A stretch of 11,513 nucleotides of DNA from Prolixibacteraceae bacterium (GTDB lineage: Bacteria; Bacteroidota; Bacteroidia; Bacteroidales; Prolixibacteraceae), in assembly GCA_016930735.1 (NCBI GenBank), contig JAFGGF010000207.1, positions 1 through 11,513 of the forward strand. The letters are read 5' to 3'. The first letter of the stretch is position 1. The number at the start of each line of letters is the position of its first letter. Shown here piece by piece: positions 1 to 6,216 of the stretch. Made by a program: the position numbers and the translations under genes. A model generated the notes under the pieces. It searched no databases and was not told where the DNA came from. It was given only the letters and a program-made list of their open reading frames with translations.

Positions 1-45
1 ATATCGATAAAAACATAATCTGAATTGGTTTAAGTTAGTTTATTT

Positions 46-90
46 CAATCTCTTCAATCTCTTCAATCTCTTCAATCCTATCAATCTTTA
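46..90. repeat. 9-bp tandem repeat at the 3' end of the ggt-like gene
   Basis: Five adjacent 9-bp units start at 46, 55, 64, 73 and 82. The first three are identical (CAATCTCTT on the plus strand) and the last two are degenerate (CAATCCTAT and CAATCTTTA). The last unit contains the TAA stop of the minus-strand gene at 88-90, so the array begins at the stop codon and runs into the 3' flank. No inverted repeat or terminator-like hairpin is seen within it. This is a simple minisatellite of the kind made by replication slippage, and no function can be assigned. Confidence 0.9.
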
Positions 91-1779
91 ATACCCCGCT
101 GCCTGCCCGTCTTTTCTTGATTCGGAAGCTCCGTAATAAACCTTATTTTTTTCATCCCACATAATCGCCTGGTAGCCACCGTACGCCCCATGAGAATATT
201 GTATTTTATGACCTTTTTGGATTAGCTCCCTAATGGTTTGATATGAAAATCCACTTTCCAGGAAAACCGTACCACCATCATCCATAACTTCACCTGTAGG
301 CTGACTTGAACCTTCATGCCTGATACGGGGAGCATCGCCAGCTTCCTGCAAATTCATACCAAAGTCGATTAGGTTGCAGACAATTTGAGTGTGCCCCTGT
401 GGTTGCATGGCGCCACCCATCACCCCAAAACTGACAAACGGTTTCCCGTCTTTGGTAATAAATGCCGGAATAATAGTATGAAACGGACGTTTGTGAGGTT
501 CATAAACATTCATGTGCCCCTCTTCCAATGAAAACAGTTCACCGCGGTCCTGTAAAATAAAACCCAGTTTACCGGGAGTCATTCCTGAACCAAGGCCACG
601 ATAATTGCTTTGGATCAAAGAAACTATATTCCCGGACTTATCGGCAGTTGTCAAATAAATGGTATTTCCCTGCTCCAGTTCACCTGCCGGATAACTTTTT
701 GCAGAAAAATTTTTATCGATCAGATCAGCCCGTTTTTTGCCATATTCTTTAGAGATCAGGCCGTCAACTGGCAGTTTATTAAAATCAGGATCTGAATAAT
801 ATTTTGCACGGTCTTCAAAAGCCAGTTTTTTTGCTTCAATAAAAAGGTGCATGTATTCAGGCGAACCAAATCCCATACTTCCTAAATCGAAATTTTCAAG
901 GATGTTCAGCATTTGTAAAACTGCTGTTCCCTGTCCATTTGGCGGTAATTCCCAAACGTCATACCCCCGGTAATTTGTTGAAATTGGCTCCACCCATTCC
1001 GAATGATGGTCTTCAAAATCTTTCATCGCAAGGAAGCCACCGTTTTCCCGAACATATGAAACTATTTTTTCAGCAATTTCTCCTTTGTAAAAAACATCGC
1101 GCCCTTCTTCAGCAACTTTCCTGAATGTTTCCGCGAGGTAAGGATTTTTAAATACTTCTCCCTTTTGCGGAGCCTTTCCACCTGGCATAAAAATTTCTTT
1201 AAAACCAGGGAACTGCTGCAGGTTTACTGAGCCTGTCTGCCAGTAGTAAGCAATAAGTTCTGTAACGGGAAAACCGTTTTCAGCATAATAAATGGCAGGT
1301 TCCAGTATTTCACTTATCTCCATGCTTCCGAATTTTTTATTCAATTCAAACCATCCGTCAACACAACCCGGAACCGAAACCGGAAGTGGTCCAACAGGTG
1401 GTATTTTTGTGTATCCGTTTTTTTTAAAATAATCCAGTGTAAGGTCGTAAGGCGACCTTCCACTTGCGTTTAAACCATACAGTTTTTGTGTTTTTGCATC
1501 CCAGACAATGGCAAATAAGTCGCCACCCATACCATTCCCTGTTGGTTCGACTAATCCTAAAACAGCGTTGGCTGCGATCGCCGCATCAATTGCATTGCCC
1601 CCTTTTTTCAAAATATCGAGCGCTGCCTGTGTAGCCAGGGGCTGGCTGGTGCAGGCAATCCCGTTTTGTGCAATAACTTCAGAGCGGGTTGCAAAATTTA
1701 ATCCGGTTAAACGATCCTGTGAATTGCAGGTAAAATTAAATAACAAGAATAAAATTACAATCGATATCAGATTTTTCAT
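88..1779 (-). CDS. Gamma-glutamyltranspeptidase-family enzyme, secreted (YwrD/cephalosporin-acylase-like subtype)
   Basis: An N-terminal nucleophile hydrolase of the gamma-glutamyltransferase family, made as a proenzyme that cleaves itself into large and small subunits. The ATG at 1779 (563 aa) is chosen over an in-frame TTG at 1812 because AGGGGG lies just upstream of it. Residues 1 to about 20 form a hydrophobic export signal. Cys18 follows N-F-T, a poor lipobox, so lipidation is uncertain. Seen: NASGR with Arg108, the expected carboxylate-binding arginine; Thr373 in GNTIYL, the predicted cleavage site and nucleophile; SLIQSNY after it; and MGG at 454-456. Where classical glutathione-processing enzymes have Ser-Ser in a KRPLSSMSP-like stretch, this one has KRPFHTIIP (430-438). 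That places it with the YwrD or cephalosporin-acylase-like branch, so glutathione may not be the substrate. Family assignment is firm; substrate is unknown. The site of action is probably the periplasm. Confidence 0.93.
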   Translation of the reverse strand: MKNLISIVILFLLFNFTCNSQDRLTGLNFATRSEVIAQNGIACTSQPLATQAALDILKKGGNAIDAAIAANAVLGLVEPTGNGMGGDLFAIVWDAKTQKLYGLNASGRSPYDLTLDYFKKNGYTKIPPVGPLPVSVPGCVDGWFELNKKFGSMEISEILEPAIYYAENGFPVTELIAYYWQTGSVNLQQFPGFKEIFMPGGKAPQKGEVFKNPYLAETFRKVAEEGRDVFYKGEIAEKIVSYVRENGGFLAMKDFEDHHSEWVEPISTNYRGYDVWELPPNGQGTAVLQMLNILENFDLGSMGFGSPEYMHLFIEAKKLAFEDRAKYYSDPDFNKLPVDGLISKEYGKKRADLIDKNFSAKSYPAGELEQGNTIYLTTADKSGNIVSLIQSNYRGLGSGMTPGKLGFILQDRGELFSLEEGHMNVYEPHKRPFHTIIPAFITKDGKPFVSFGVMGGAMQPQGHTQIVCNLIDFGMNLQEAGDAPRIRHEGSSQPTGEVMDDGGTVFLESGFSYQTIRELIQKGHKIQYSHGAYGGYQAIMWDEKNKVYYGASESRKDGQAAGY

Positions 1780-1894
1780 ATGATTCCCCCTTTGGTTAAT
1801 TTTACTTTTCAACGACTAAAATATAAAAATTTCTTTCCTGTGCAGGGAAGTACATTTAATTCCTAATCATTATCTTCGGGTGAAATTCATTTAC
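1780..1894. promoter_or_regulatory. Divergent spacer with an 18-bp imperfect palindrome
   Basis: This 115-bp spacer must hold promoters for both flanking genes. At 1833-1850 lies CTTTCCTGTGCAGGGAAG, two 8-bp arms with one mismatched pair and a 2-bp centre, which looks like a binding site for a dimeric protein. Candidate -7 elements, each matching TAnnTTTG at 7 of 8 positions, are TATATTTT on the minus strand (1818-1825) and TATCTTCG on the plus strand (1871-1878). Neither has a convincing TTTG -33 element at the usual distance. The palindrome is directly visible; its role as an operator and the promoter calls are inference. Confidence 0.35.
1784..1791 (-). promoter_or_regulatory. Shine-Dalgarno sequence of the ggt-like gene
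   Basis: Read on the minus strand, AAAGGGGG sits a few bases upstream of the ATG at 1779. This purine run decides the start in favour of that ATG over the in-frame TTG 33 bp upstream. Strong Shine-Dalgarno sequences are not the rule in Bacteroidota, and most other genes in this window lack one. Confidence 0.75.
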
Positions 1895-4741
1895 ATGGAA
1901 AAATTTCTGGAATCTGCTGCCGCATATATATTTGCCAAACATCAGTATGATTTGGAAAATATTTGTTTAGTATTTCCCAATCGAAGATCTTCTGTATTTT
2001 TTACAGCATATCTTCAGAAATTACTGGATAAACCTGTAATTGGTCCGGAAATTAAAACAGTAAACGAATTTATAACAGGTTTTTCTGATAAATACCGGGC
2101 TGAAAGGCTGCAATTAATTTCTGTTTTATTCGATGTTTTCAGGAAACATTCAAAAACCACTGAGAATTTTGATGACTTTTATTTTTGGGGAGAGGTTCTG
2201 CTTTCCGATTTTGATGATATCGATAAATATTTGATTGATGCTAAATCACTTTTCAGGAATGTTGTTGATTTAAAACAAATTGAATCACAGTTTCATTTTC
2301 TGGAAGAAAAGCAAAAAGAAATTCTAAGGCGCTTCTGGGGCAGCCTTGGTAAATGGGAGGATTTTAAAAATCAGGAAGATTTTTTGAGGCTTTGGGAAAT
2401 ATTAAATCCGGTTTATACCAGTTTCAGGCAAAAACTGAATGAGCTGGAATTTGCTTACGAAGGAATGATTTTCCGTGAAGTGGCTGAAAAAATTAAAAAA
2501 GAAGAAAATATTCCATTAAAAGCAGAATATTATTATATAATTGGTTTAAATGCTTTAAACCTTTGCGAAAAGGAGGTTTTTAAATACCTGAAGAAAACAG
2601 GGCGGGCAGTTTTTATGTGGGATTATGATGTTTTTTATGCCGATGACCATAAAAATGAAGCCGGACACTTTATCCGTGAAAACCTGGTATCTTTTCCACC
2701 TCCCGACGATTTTTTTATTGAAAACAATGGTTTTTATTCAAATAAAGAAATTGAAATAATTTCTGTTGCATCTTCTTTTGGACAGGCACAGGTAATTCCC
2801 GGTTGTATAAATCAGATTGGGGAGGCTTTTGATAATACTGCTGTTGTTTTAGCCGATGAGTCGTTACTTTTCCCTGTGCTTGGAGCCATTCCGCAATCAG
2901 TGAAGTCAATAAATGTTACCATGGGTTACCCCGTGAAAAATTCAACCGTATTTGGATTTATTTCATTATTGACCAGCTTGATAAAAAACGCGCGATTTCA
3001 GGAAAACAGGGAGCTTCGGTTTTATTACCGTTTTGTATTCGATATTATTAACCATCAGCTTTTAGGAGGTGTTGAGCCGGGAAAAGTCCTGGCATTTCAG
3101 GAAGAAGCAAAAAAGAAAAACAGCATTTATATCCTGCCCCGGCAACTTAATTTTTCCGATTTACATGAACTGATTTTTAATATTCCCAGAAATGTTTCCG
3201 AATATAGTTCCTATTTTAAAGCAATCCTTAAAAAGATTTATTTTTACCTGAAAAGTAAACAGCCTGATAATAAGGTTTTACCGGAATTAATAATTTCAGT
3301 TTTTCAGGCATTTGAGAAACTTGAAACCGTTATTTCAGAGGTTGAAAAATCAGTTGATCAGAAAATCAGCCAACCGGTATATTTCAGGTTGCTTAATCAG
3401 TATTTGAATGCAATTTCTGTTTCTTATGTGGGTGAACCCTTAAACGGATTGCAGGTTATGGGTATCCTTGAAACACGTTGCCTCGATTTTAAGAATGTAA
3501 TAATCATTGGTTTAAATGAAGGGCACTGGCCACGCCCTTCTGTAGCACCTTCTTTTATCCCACATAATCTGAGGTATGCTTTTGGGTTGCCTTCTGTTGA
3601 TAACCAGGATGCCATGTCGGCTTATTACTTTTACAGATTGATTCAGCGTGCTGAAAATATTACCATTACTTATAATTCAATAAAAGAAGGTTTGAATACC
3701 GGTGAACTTAGCCGGTTCGGGCATCAACTGATTTTTGATTCACCTCATCAAATAAAACAGAAGAACCTTGAATTCAGGTTCAGGAGTAATCAGTTAAAGA
3801 ATCAGGAAGTAGAATCTTCACCTGAAATTGTCAGGCAGCTTTTAAACAGGTACTCTGAACAGAGGCCCTTGTCGCCAAGTGCATTGACTTTATACATAGG
3901 ATGCAAGTACAGATTTTACCTGCGCTATTTAGTTGGTTTGCCCGAAGGCGATGAAATAGAAGAAGAGGTAGATAGCCGTATGTTTGGAAATATTTTTCAT
4001 AAAGCTACTGAAATTTTATACAACCAAGCTGAAAGCAGGATATCTGCCGAATGGATTGATAAGGTATTAAAGGAAAAATATCAGGTTGAAAATGCAATTA
4101 GAATGGCGATTGCCAGCGAATATTTTAAAACTGAAGATCCGGAAAATATTGAAATAGCAGGTGACCTTAGATTGTCATATGAATTTGTAAAAGCCTATTT
4201 AATACAGTTATTAAGAATTGACAAAACTTTTACACCTTTTGAAATCGTCTCTCTTGAGAAACGTTTTACTTTTAATCTGGAAATTAAAATAAATAATGAG
4301 GCAAAAACAATTCCCCTTGGCGGCACAATAGATCGTTTAGACAGGGTAGGAGGAAAGCATCGTGTAATTGATTATAAAACAGGTGATGTAAAATCTTTGT
4401 CTTTTTCCGATGTTATGCAACTTTTTGACGGCAACCTGAAAGATCAGAAAAAAGAAGCTTTTCAGACAATGCTTTATTCCCTGATCGTTAAAGAAAAGTA
4501 TTTTCCGCATGAAGTAATTGTACCTGGAATTTACGGCCTTCGTAGTTTTTTTGATAAAAAATTCAGCCCGTATTTTAGTTATAATAAAAAAGATCTTGAT
4601 TTTTCGGAACTGGTTGTTCCTTTTAAAGAAGACCTGAAAAATCTTTTGGAAGAATTGTTCTCAGAAAATAATGTTTTTACACAAACTGAAATCACTGAAC
4701 GATGCAGAACATGCCCTTTCAATATTTTATGCCACAGGTGA
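1895..4741 (+). CDS. AddB-like PD-(D/E)XK nuclease with Fe-S cluster (AddAB-type helicase-nuclease subunit)
   Basis: Likely the nuclease and scaffold subunit of an AddAB-type complex that resects DNA double-strand breaks for RecA-dependent repair. From the ATG at 1895 it has 948 residues, against nearly 1200 in Bacillus AddB. An in-frame GTG at 1880 would add five residues; neither start has a Shine-Dalgarno sequence. The N-terminal part has the family motif VFPNRR (about 26-31) but no Walker A P-loop, so it should not hydrolyse ATP. A helicase-like motif, ETRCLDF followed by GLNEGHWP, lies at about 526-545. The C-terminal nuclease has His702, Asp813 in GTIDRLD, Asp826 and Lys828 in IDYKTG, and Gln857 with Tyr861. 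Cys670 plus Cys937, Cys940 and Cys946 match the AddB 4Fe-4S pattern of one distant and three clustered cysteines. No addA lies next to it. Family firm, exact complex inferred. Confidence 0.87.
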   Translation: MEKFLESAAAYIFAKHQYDLENICLVFPNRRSSVFFTAYLQKLLDKPVIGPEIKTVNEFITGFSDKYRAERLQLISVLFDVFRKHSKTTENFDDFYFWGEVLLSDFDDIDKYLIDAKSLFRNVVDLKQIESQFHFLEEKQKEILRRFWGSLGKWEDFKNQEDFLRLWEILNPVYTSFRQKLNELEFAYEGMIFREVAEKIKKEENIPLKAEYYYIIGLNALNLCEKEVFKYLKKTGRAVFMWDYDVFYADDHKNEAGHFIRENLVSFPPPDDFFIENNGFYSNKEIEIISVASSFGQAQVIPGCINQIGEAFDNTAVVLADESLLFPVLGAIPQSVKSINVTMGYPVKNSTVFGFISLLTSLIKNARFQENRELRFYYRFVFDIINHQLLGGVEPGKVLAFQEEAKKKNSIYILPRQLNFSDLHELIFNIPRNVSEYSSYFKAILKKIYFYLKSKQPDNKVLPELIISVFQAFEKLETVISEVEKSVDQKISQPVYFRLLNQYLNAISVSYVGEPLNGLQVMGILETRCLDFKNVIIIGLNEGHWPRPSVAPSFIPHNLRYAFGLPSVDNQDAMSAYYFYRLIQRAENITITYNSIKEGLNTGELSRFGHQLIFDSPHQIKQKNLEFRFRSNQLKNQEVESSPEIVRQLLNRYSEQRPLSPSALTLYIGCKYRFYLRYLVGLPEGDEIEEEVDSRMFGNIFHKATEILYNQAESRISAEWIDKVLKEKYQVENAIRMAIASEYFKTEDPENIEIAGDLRLSYEFVKAYLIQLLRIDKTFTPFEIVSLEKRFTFNLEIKINNEAKTIPLGGTIDRLDRVGGKHRVIDYKTGDVKSLSFSDVMQLFDGNLKDQKKEAFQTMLYSLIVKEKYFPHEVIVPGIYGLRSFFDKKFSPYFSYNKKDLDFSELVVPFKEDLKNLLEELFSENNVFTQTEITERCRTCPFNILCHR

Positions 4742-4765
4742 TAAAAAGTTTGTTGTGTGCAGTTT

Positions 4766-5461
4766 TCAATCACTTTCTCCTTTGTATTTTTTGTAGAGGT
4801 CGGGCCGTAACTTTTTAGTTCGTTCAAGTGCCTTTTCATGATTCCACTCATCAACATGCTTGTCGTTGCCACTCAATAAAACTTCGGGAACCTTCATTCC
4901 TTTATATTCCGAAGGACGAGTATAAACAGGAGGGCTTAATAAATAATCCTGAAAAGAATCGGTTAAAGCCGATGTTTCATCAGACAGCACACCAGGAATG
5001 AGGCGGATAACTGCATCGGAAATGATTGCAGCGGCAAGTTCGCCACCTGTTAAAACATAATCACCCACAGAAATTTCCTTTGAAATCATAGATTCCCTGA
5101 TACGCTGGTCAATCCCTTTATAATGGCCGCAAAGAATGATAATGTTTTTTTTAAGCGATAGTAAGTTTGCCTCCTTCTGGTCAAATAATTTACCGTCAGG
5201 TGTTGTGAAAATAATTTCGTCGTAATCCCTTTGCGATTTCAGGAATTCAATGGCTTTTTCAATGGGCTGGATTGCCATAACCATTCCGGCTCCTTTTCCA
5301 AATGAGTAGTCATCAACACGCTTGTGTTTGTCTTCAGAAAAGTCTCTAAGGTTATGAATAAAAATTTCAGCCAATCCTTTTTCCTGAGCTCTTTTTAATA
5401 TGGAATGTTTAAAAGGGCTTTCCAGTATTTCAGGAAGTACTGTAATAATATCGATCCTCAT
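4766..5461 (-). CDS. trmD: tRNA (guanine-N1)-methyltransferase TrmD
   Basis: Cytoplasmic SPOUT-class enzyme that transfers a methyl group from S-adenosylmethionine to N1 of G37 in tRNAs with G36, preventing +1 frameshifting; normally essential. The 231-residue product is of usual length and complete from MRIDIITVLPEI. The trefoil-knot SAM site is seen as LCGHYKGID (110-118) and SVGDYVLTGGELAA (131-144). Arg153 and Asp168 sit where the E. coli catalytic Arg154 and Asp169 are expected, followed by YTRP and VPEVLLSGN (191-199). The gene is alone: no rpsP, rimM or rplS adjoins it, unlike the operon of many other bacteria. It converges with the addB-like gene and is separated from it by 24 bp. A possible -7 element AATATTTG (7 of 8) lies at 5501-5508 on the minus strand. 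No Shine-Dalgarno sequence is seen. Confidence 0.97.
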   Translation of the reverse strand: MRIDIITVLPEILESPFKHSILKRAQEKGLAEIFIHNLRDFSEDKHKRVDDYSFGKGAGMVMAIQPIEKAIEFLKSQRDYDEIIFTTPDGKLFDQKEANLLSLKKNIIILCGHYKGIDQRIRESMISKEISVGDYVLTGGELAAAIISDAVIRLIPGVLSDETSALTDSFQDYLLSPPVYTRPSEYKGMKVPEVLLSGNDKHVDEWNHEKALERTKKLRPDLYKKYKGESD

Positions 5462-5703
5462 AAAAACAAATTTCCGGTAAAATTAGTCAATAATCTTTAA
5501 CAAATATTCATTAAAAACATATCTAAAAACTTCAATAAGATGAATTATTGGCGCATATAAATCAATAATTCAGACAATGTGGCGCAATTTTTTTGATTTG
5601 AAAGGATGTTTTTGCTGAATTTTTTCGACGGCATTTGATTTGATTAGCAAGCTCTGAAATTGAAAATTTATTTATTAACAAAAATACTTTGGAGGAAAAA
5701 GTC
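5462..5703. promoter_or_regulatory. trmD/hsp20 divergent spacer with two pairs of direct repeats
   Basis: This 242-bp AT-rich spacer separates the starts of trmD and hsp20. TGGCGCA occurs at 5549-5555 and 5580-5586, 31 bp apart. TTTGATTTGA occurs at 5592-5601 and 5634-5643, 42 bp apart. These spacings are near three and four turns of the helix, so each pair faces the same side of DNA. Neither a CIRCE element (the HrcA operator) nor a sigma-32-like promoter is present, and no good TAnnTTTG was found for hsp20. The repeats are facts of the sequence; their use in heat-shock or trmD control is inference. Confidence 0.45.
5691..5695 (+). promoter_or_regulatory. Strong Shine-Dalgarno sequence of hsp20
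   Basis: GGAGG ends 8 bases before the ATG at 5704, an ideal spacing. It fixes the start at 5704 and rules out the in-frame TTG at 5689, which would place the ribosome binding site inside the coding sequence. Strong sites like this are uncommon in Bacteroidota and suit a protein made fast and in large amounts under stress. Confidence 0.9.
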
Positions 5704-6138
5704 ATGAAATTAGTAAAATTTGGAAATCCTTATTACCATGTAAACAAAAGTTTGGTTGATGATTTATTTGACAGCTTTTTATTCAATGATTCACATGCAG
5801 GATACAGCAACCACAATGTTGCAACAAACATTTTTGAGACTGAAAAAGATTTCAGGATTGAAATGGTACTTCCCGGATTCAGTAAAGAAGAAGTCAGCTT
5901 AAATTATCACAACGATGTTCTTTCAGTTAAAGCTGAAAAAGAAGTGAAGGAAGAAGATAAAAATAATTATCTGCGCAGGGAATTCGGCACAAAAAATATT
6001 GAGAAACAATTTAATATTCCGGATTCTATCGATACTGAAAAAATTAATGCAAAATTCGAAAACGGAATTTTAGTAATTACTCTTCCAAAAAAAGAGGAAG
6101 CAGTTGAAAAAGCGCCGTTAGCTATAAGCATTTCATAA
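5704..6138 (+). CDS. Hsp20/alpha-crystallin family small heat-shock protein
   Basis: An ATP-independent holdase chaperone that binds unfolding proteins in the cytoplasm and passes them to the DnaK and ClpB systems. The 144-residue product has all the parts of the family. A short N-terminal arm (about 1-41) is rich in Phe, Tyr and Asn. The alpha-crystallin domain (about 42-129) runs from NIFETEKDFRIEMVLPGF to NGILVITLPK, including the conserved G-x-L at 121-123. A short tail ends with an I-S-I motif (141-143), the IxI anchor that docks into a neighbouring subunit during oligomer assembly. The gene is monocistronic, with a strong ribosome binding site and its own terminator 35 bp after the stop. 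Heat-shock control is expected, but no CIRCE or other known heat-shock element was found upstream. Confidence 0.96.
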   Translation: MKLVKFGNPYYHVNKSLVDDLFDSFLFNDSHAGYSNHNVATNIFETEKDFRIEMVLPGFSKEEVSLNYHNDVLSVKAEKEVKEEDKNNYLRREFGTKNIEKQFNIPDSIDTEKINAKFENGILVITLPKKEEAVEKAPLAISIS

Positions 6139-6173
6139 ATTGATATTGGTTTGATTAGGATTAGATTAAAATG

Positions 6174-6205
6174 AAGCCCGGTAAAAAACCGGGCTTTGTT
6201 TTTTT
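6174..6205 (+). terminator. Rho-independent terminator of hsp20
   Basis: A perfect 8-bp GC-rich stem, AAGCCCGG (6174-6181) pairing with CCGGGCTT (6189-6196), closes a 7-base loop of T and A. The plus-strand U-tract follows directly (6195-6205, interrupted by one G). It lies between the converging hsp20 and GH78 genes. Read on the minus strand the same hairpin is 20 bp after the GH78 stop, but is followed only by CATTTTAATC, so it could serve the GH78 transcript less efficiently. Confidence 0.92.
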
Positions 6206-6216
6206 GGAAAATATGT

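Noticed and set aside
1712..1779. Lipoprotein signal in the ggt-like protein
   Set aside because: A Cys follows the hydrophobic segment, but the residues before it (N-F-T) do not fit a lipobox; an ordinary signal peptide is the safer call.
1508..1783. Plus-strand open frame of 91 codons antisense to the start of the ggt-like gene
   Set aside because: It lies wholly within a well-supported gene, has no recognisable motif and no ribosome binding site; it is a shadow frame.
4579..4872. Minus-strand open frame of 97 codons spanning the ends of the addB-like and trmD genes
   Set aside because: It overlaps both coding ends in another frame and resembles no protein family.
5549..5586. TGGCGCA copies as sigma-54 -24 boxes
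   Set aside because: The GG of a -24 box is present, but no TTGCW -12 box follows at the required distance in either copy, and no enhancer-binding regulator is nearby.
5643..5655. TTAGCA near hsp20 as half of a CIRCE element
   Set aside because: The inverted GAGTGCTAA half is missing and the match stops after six bases.
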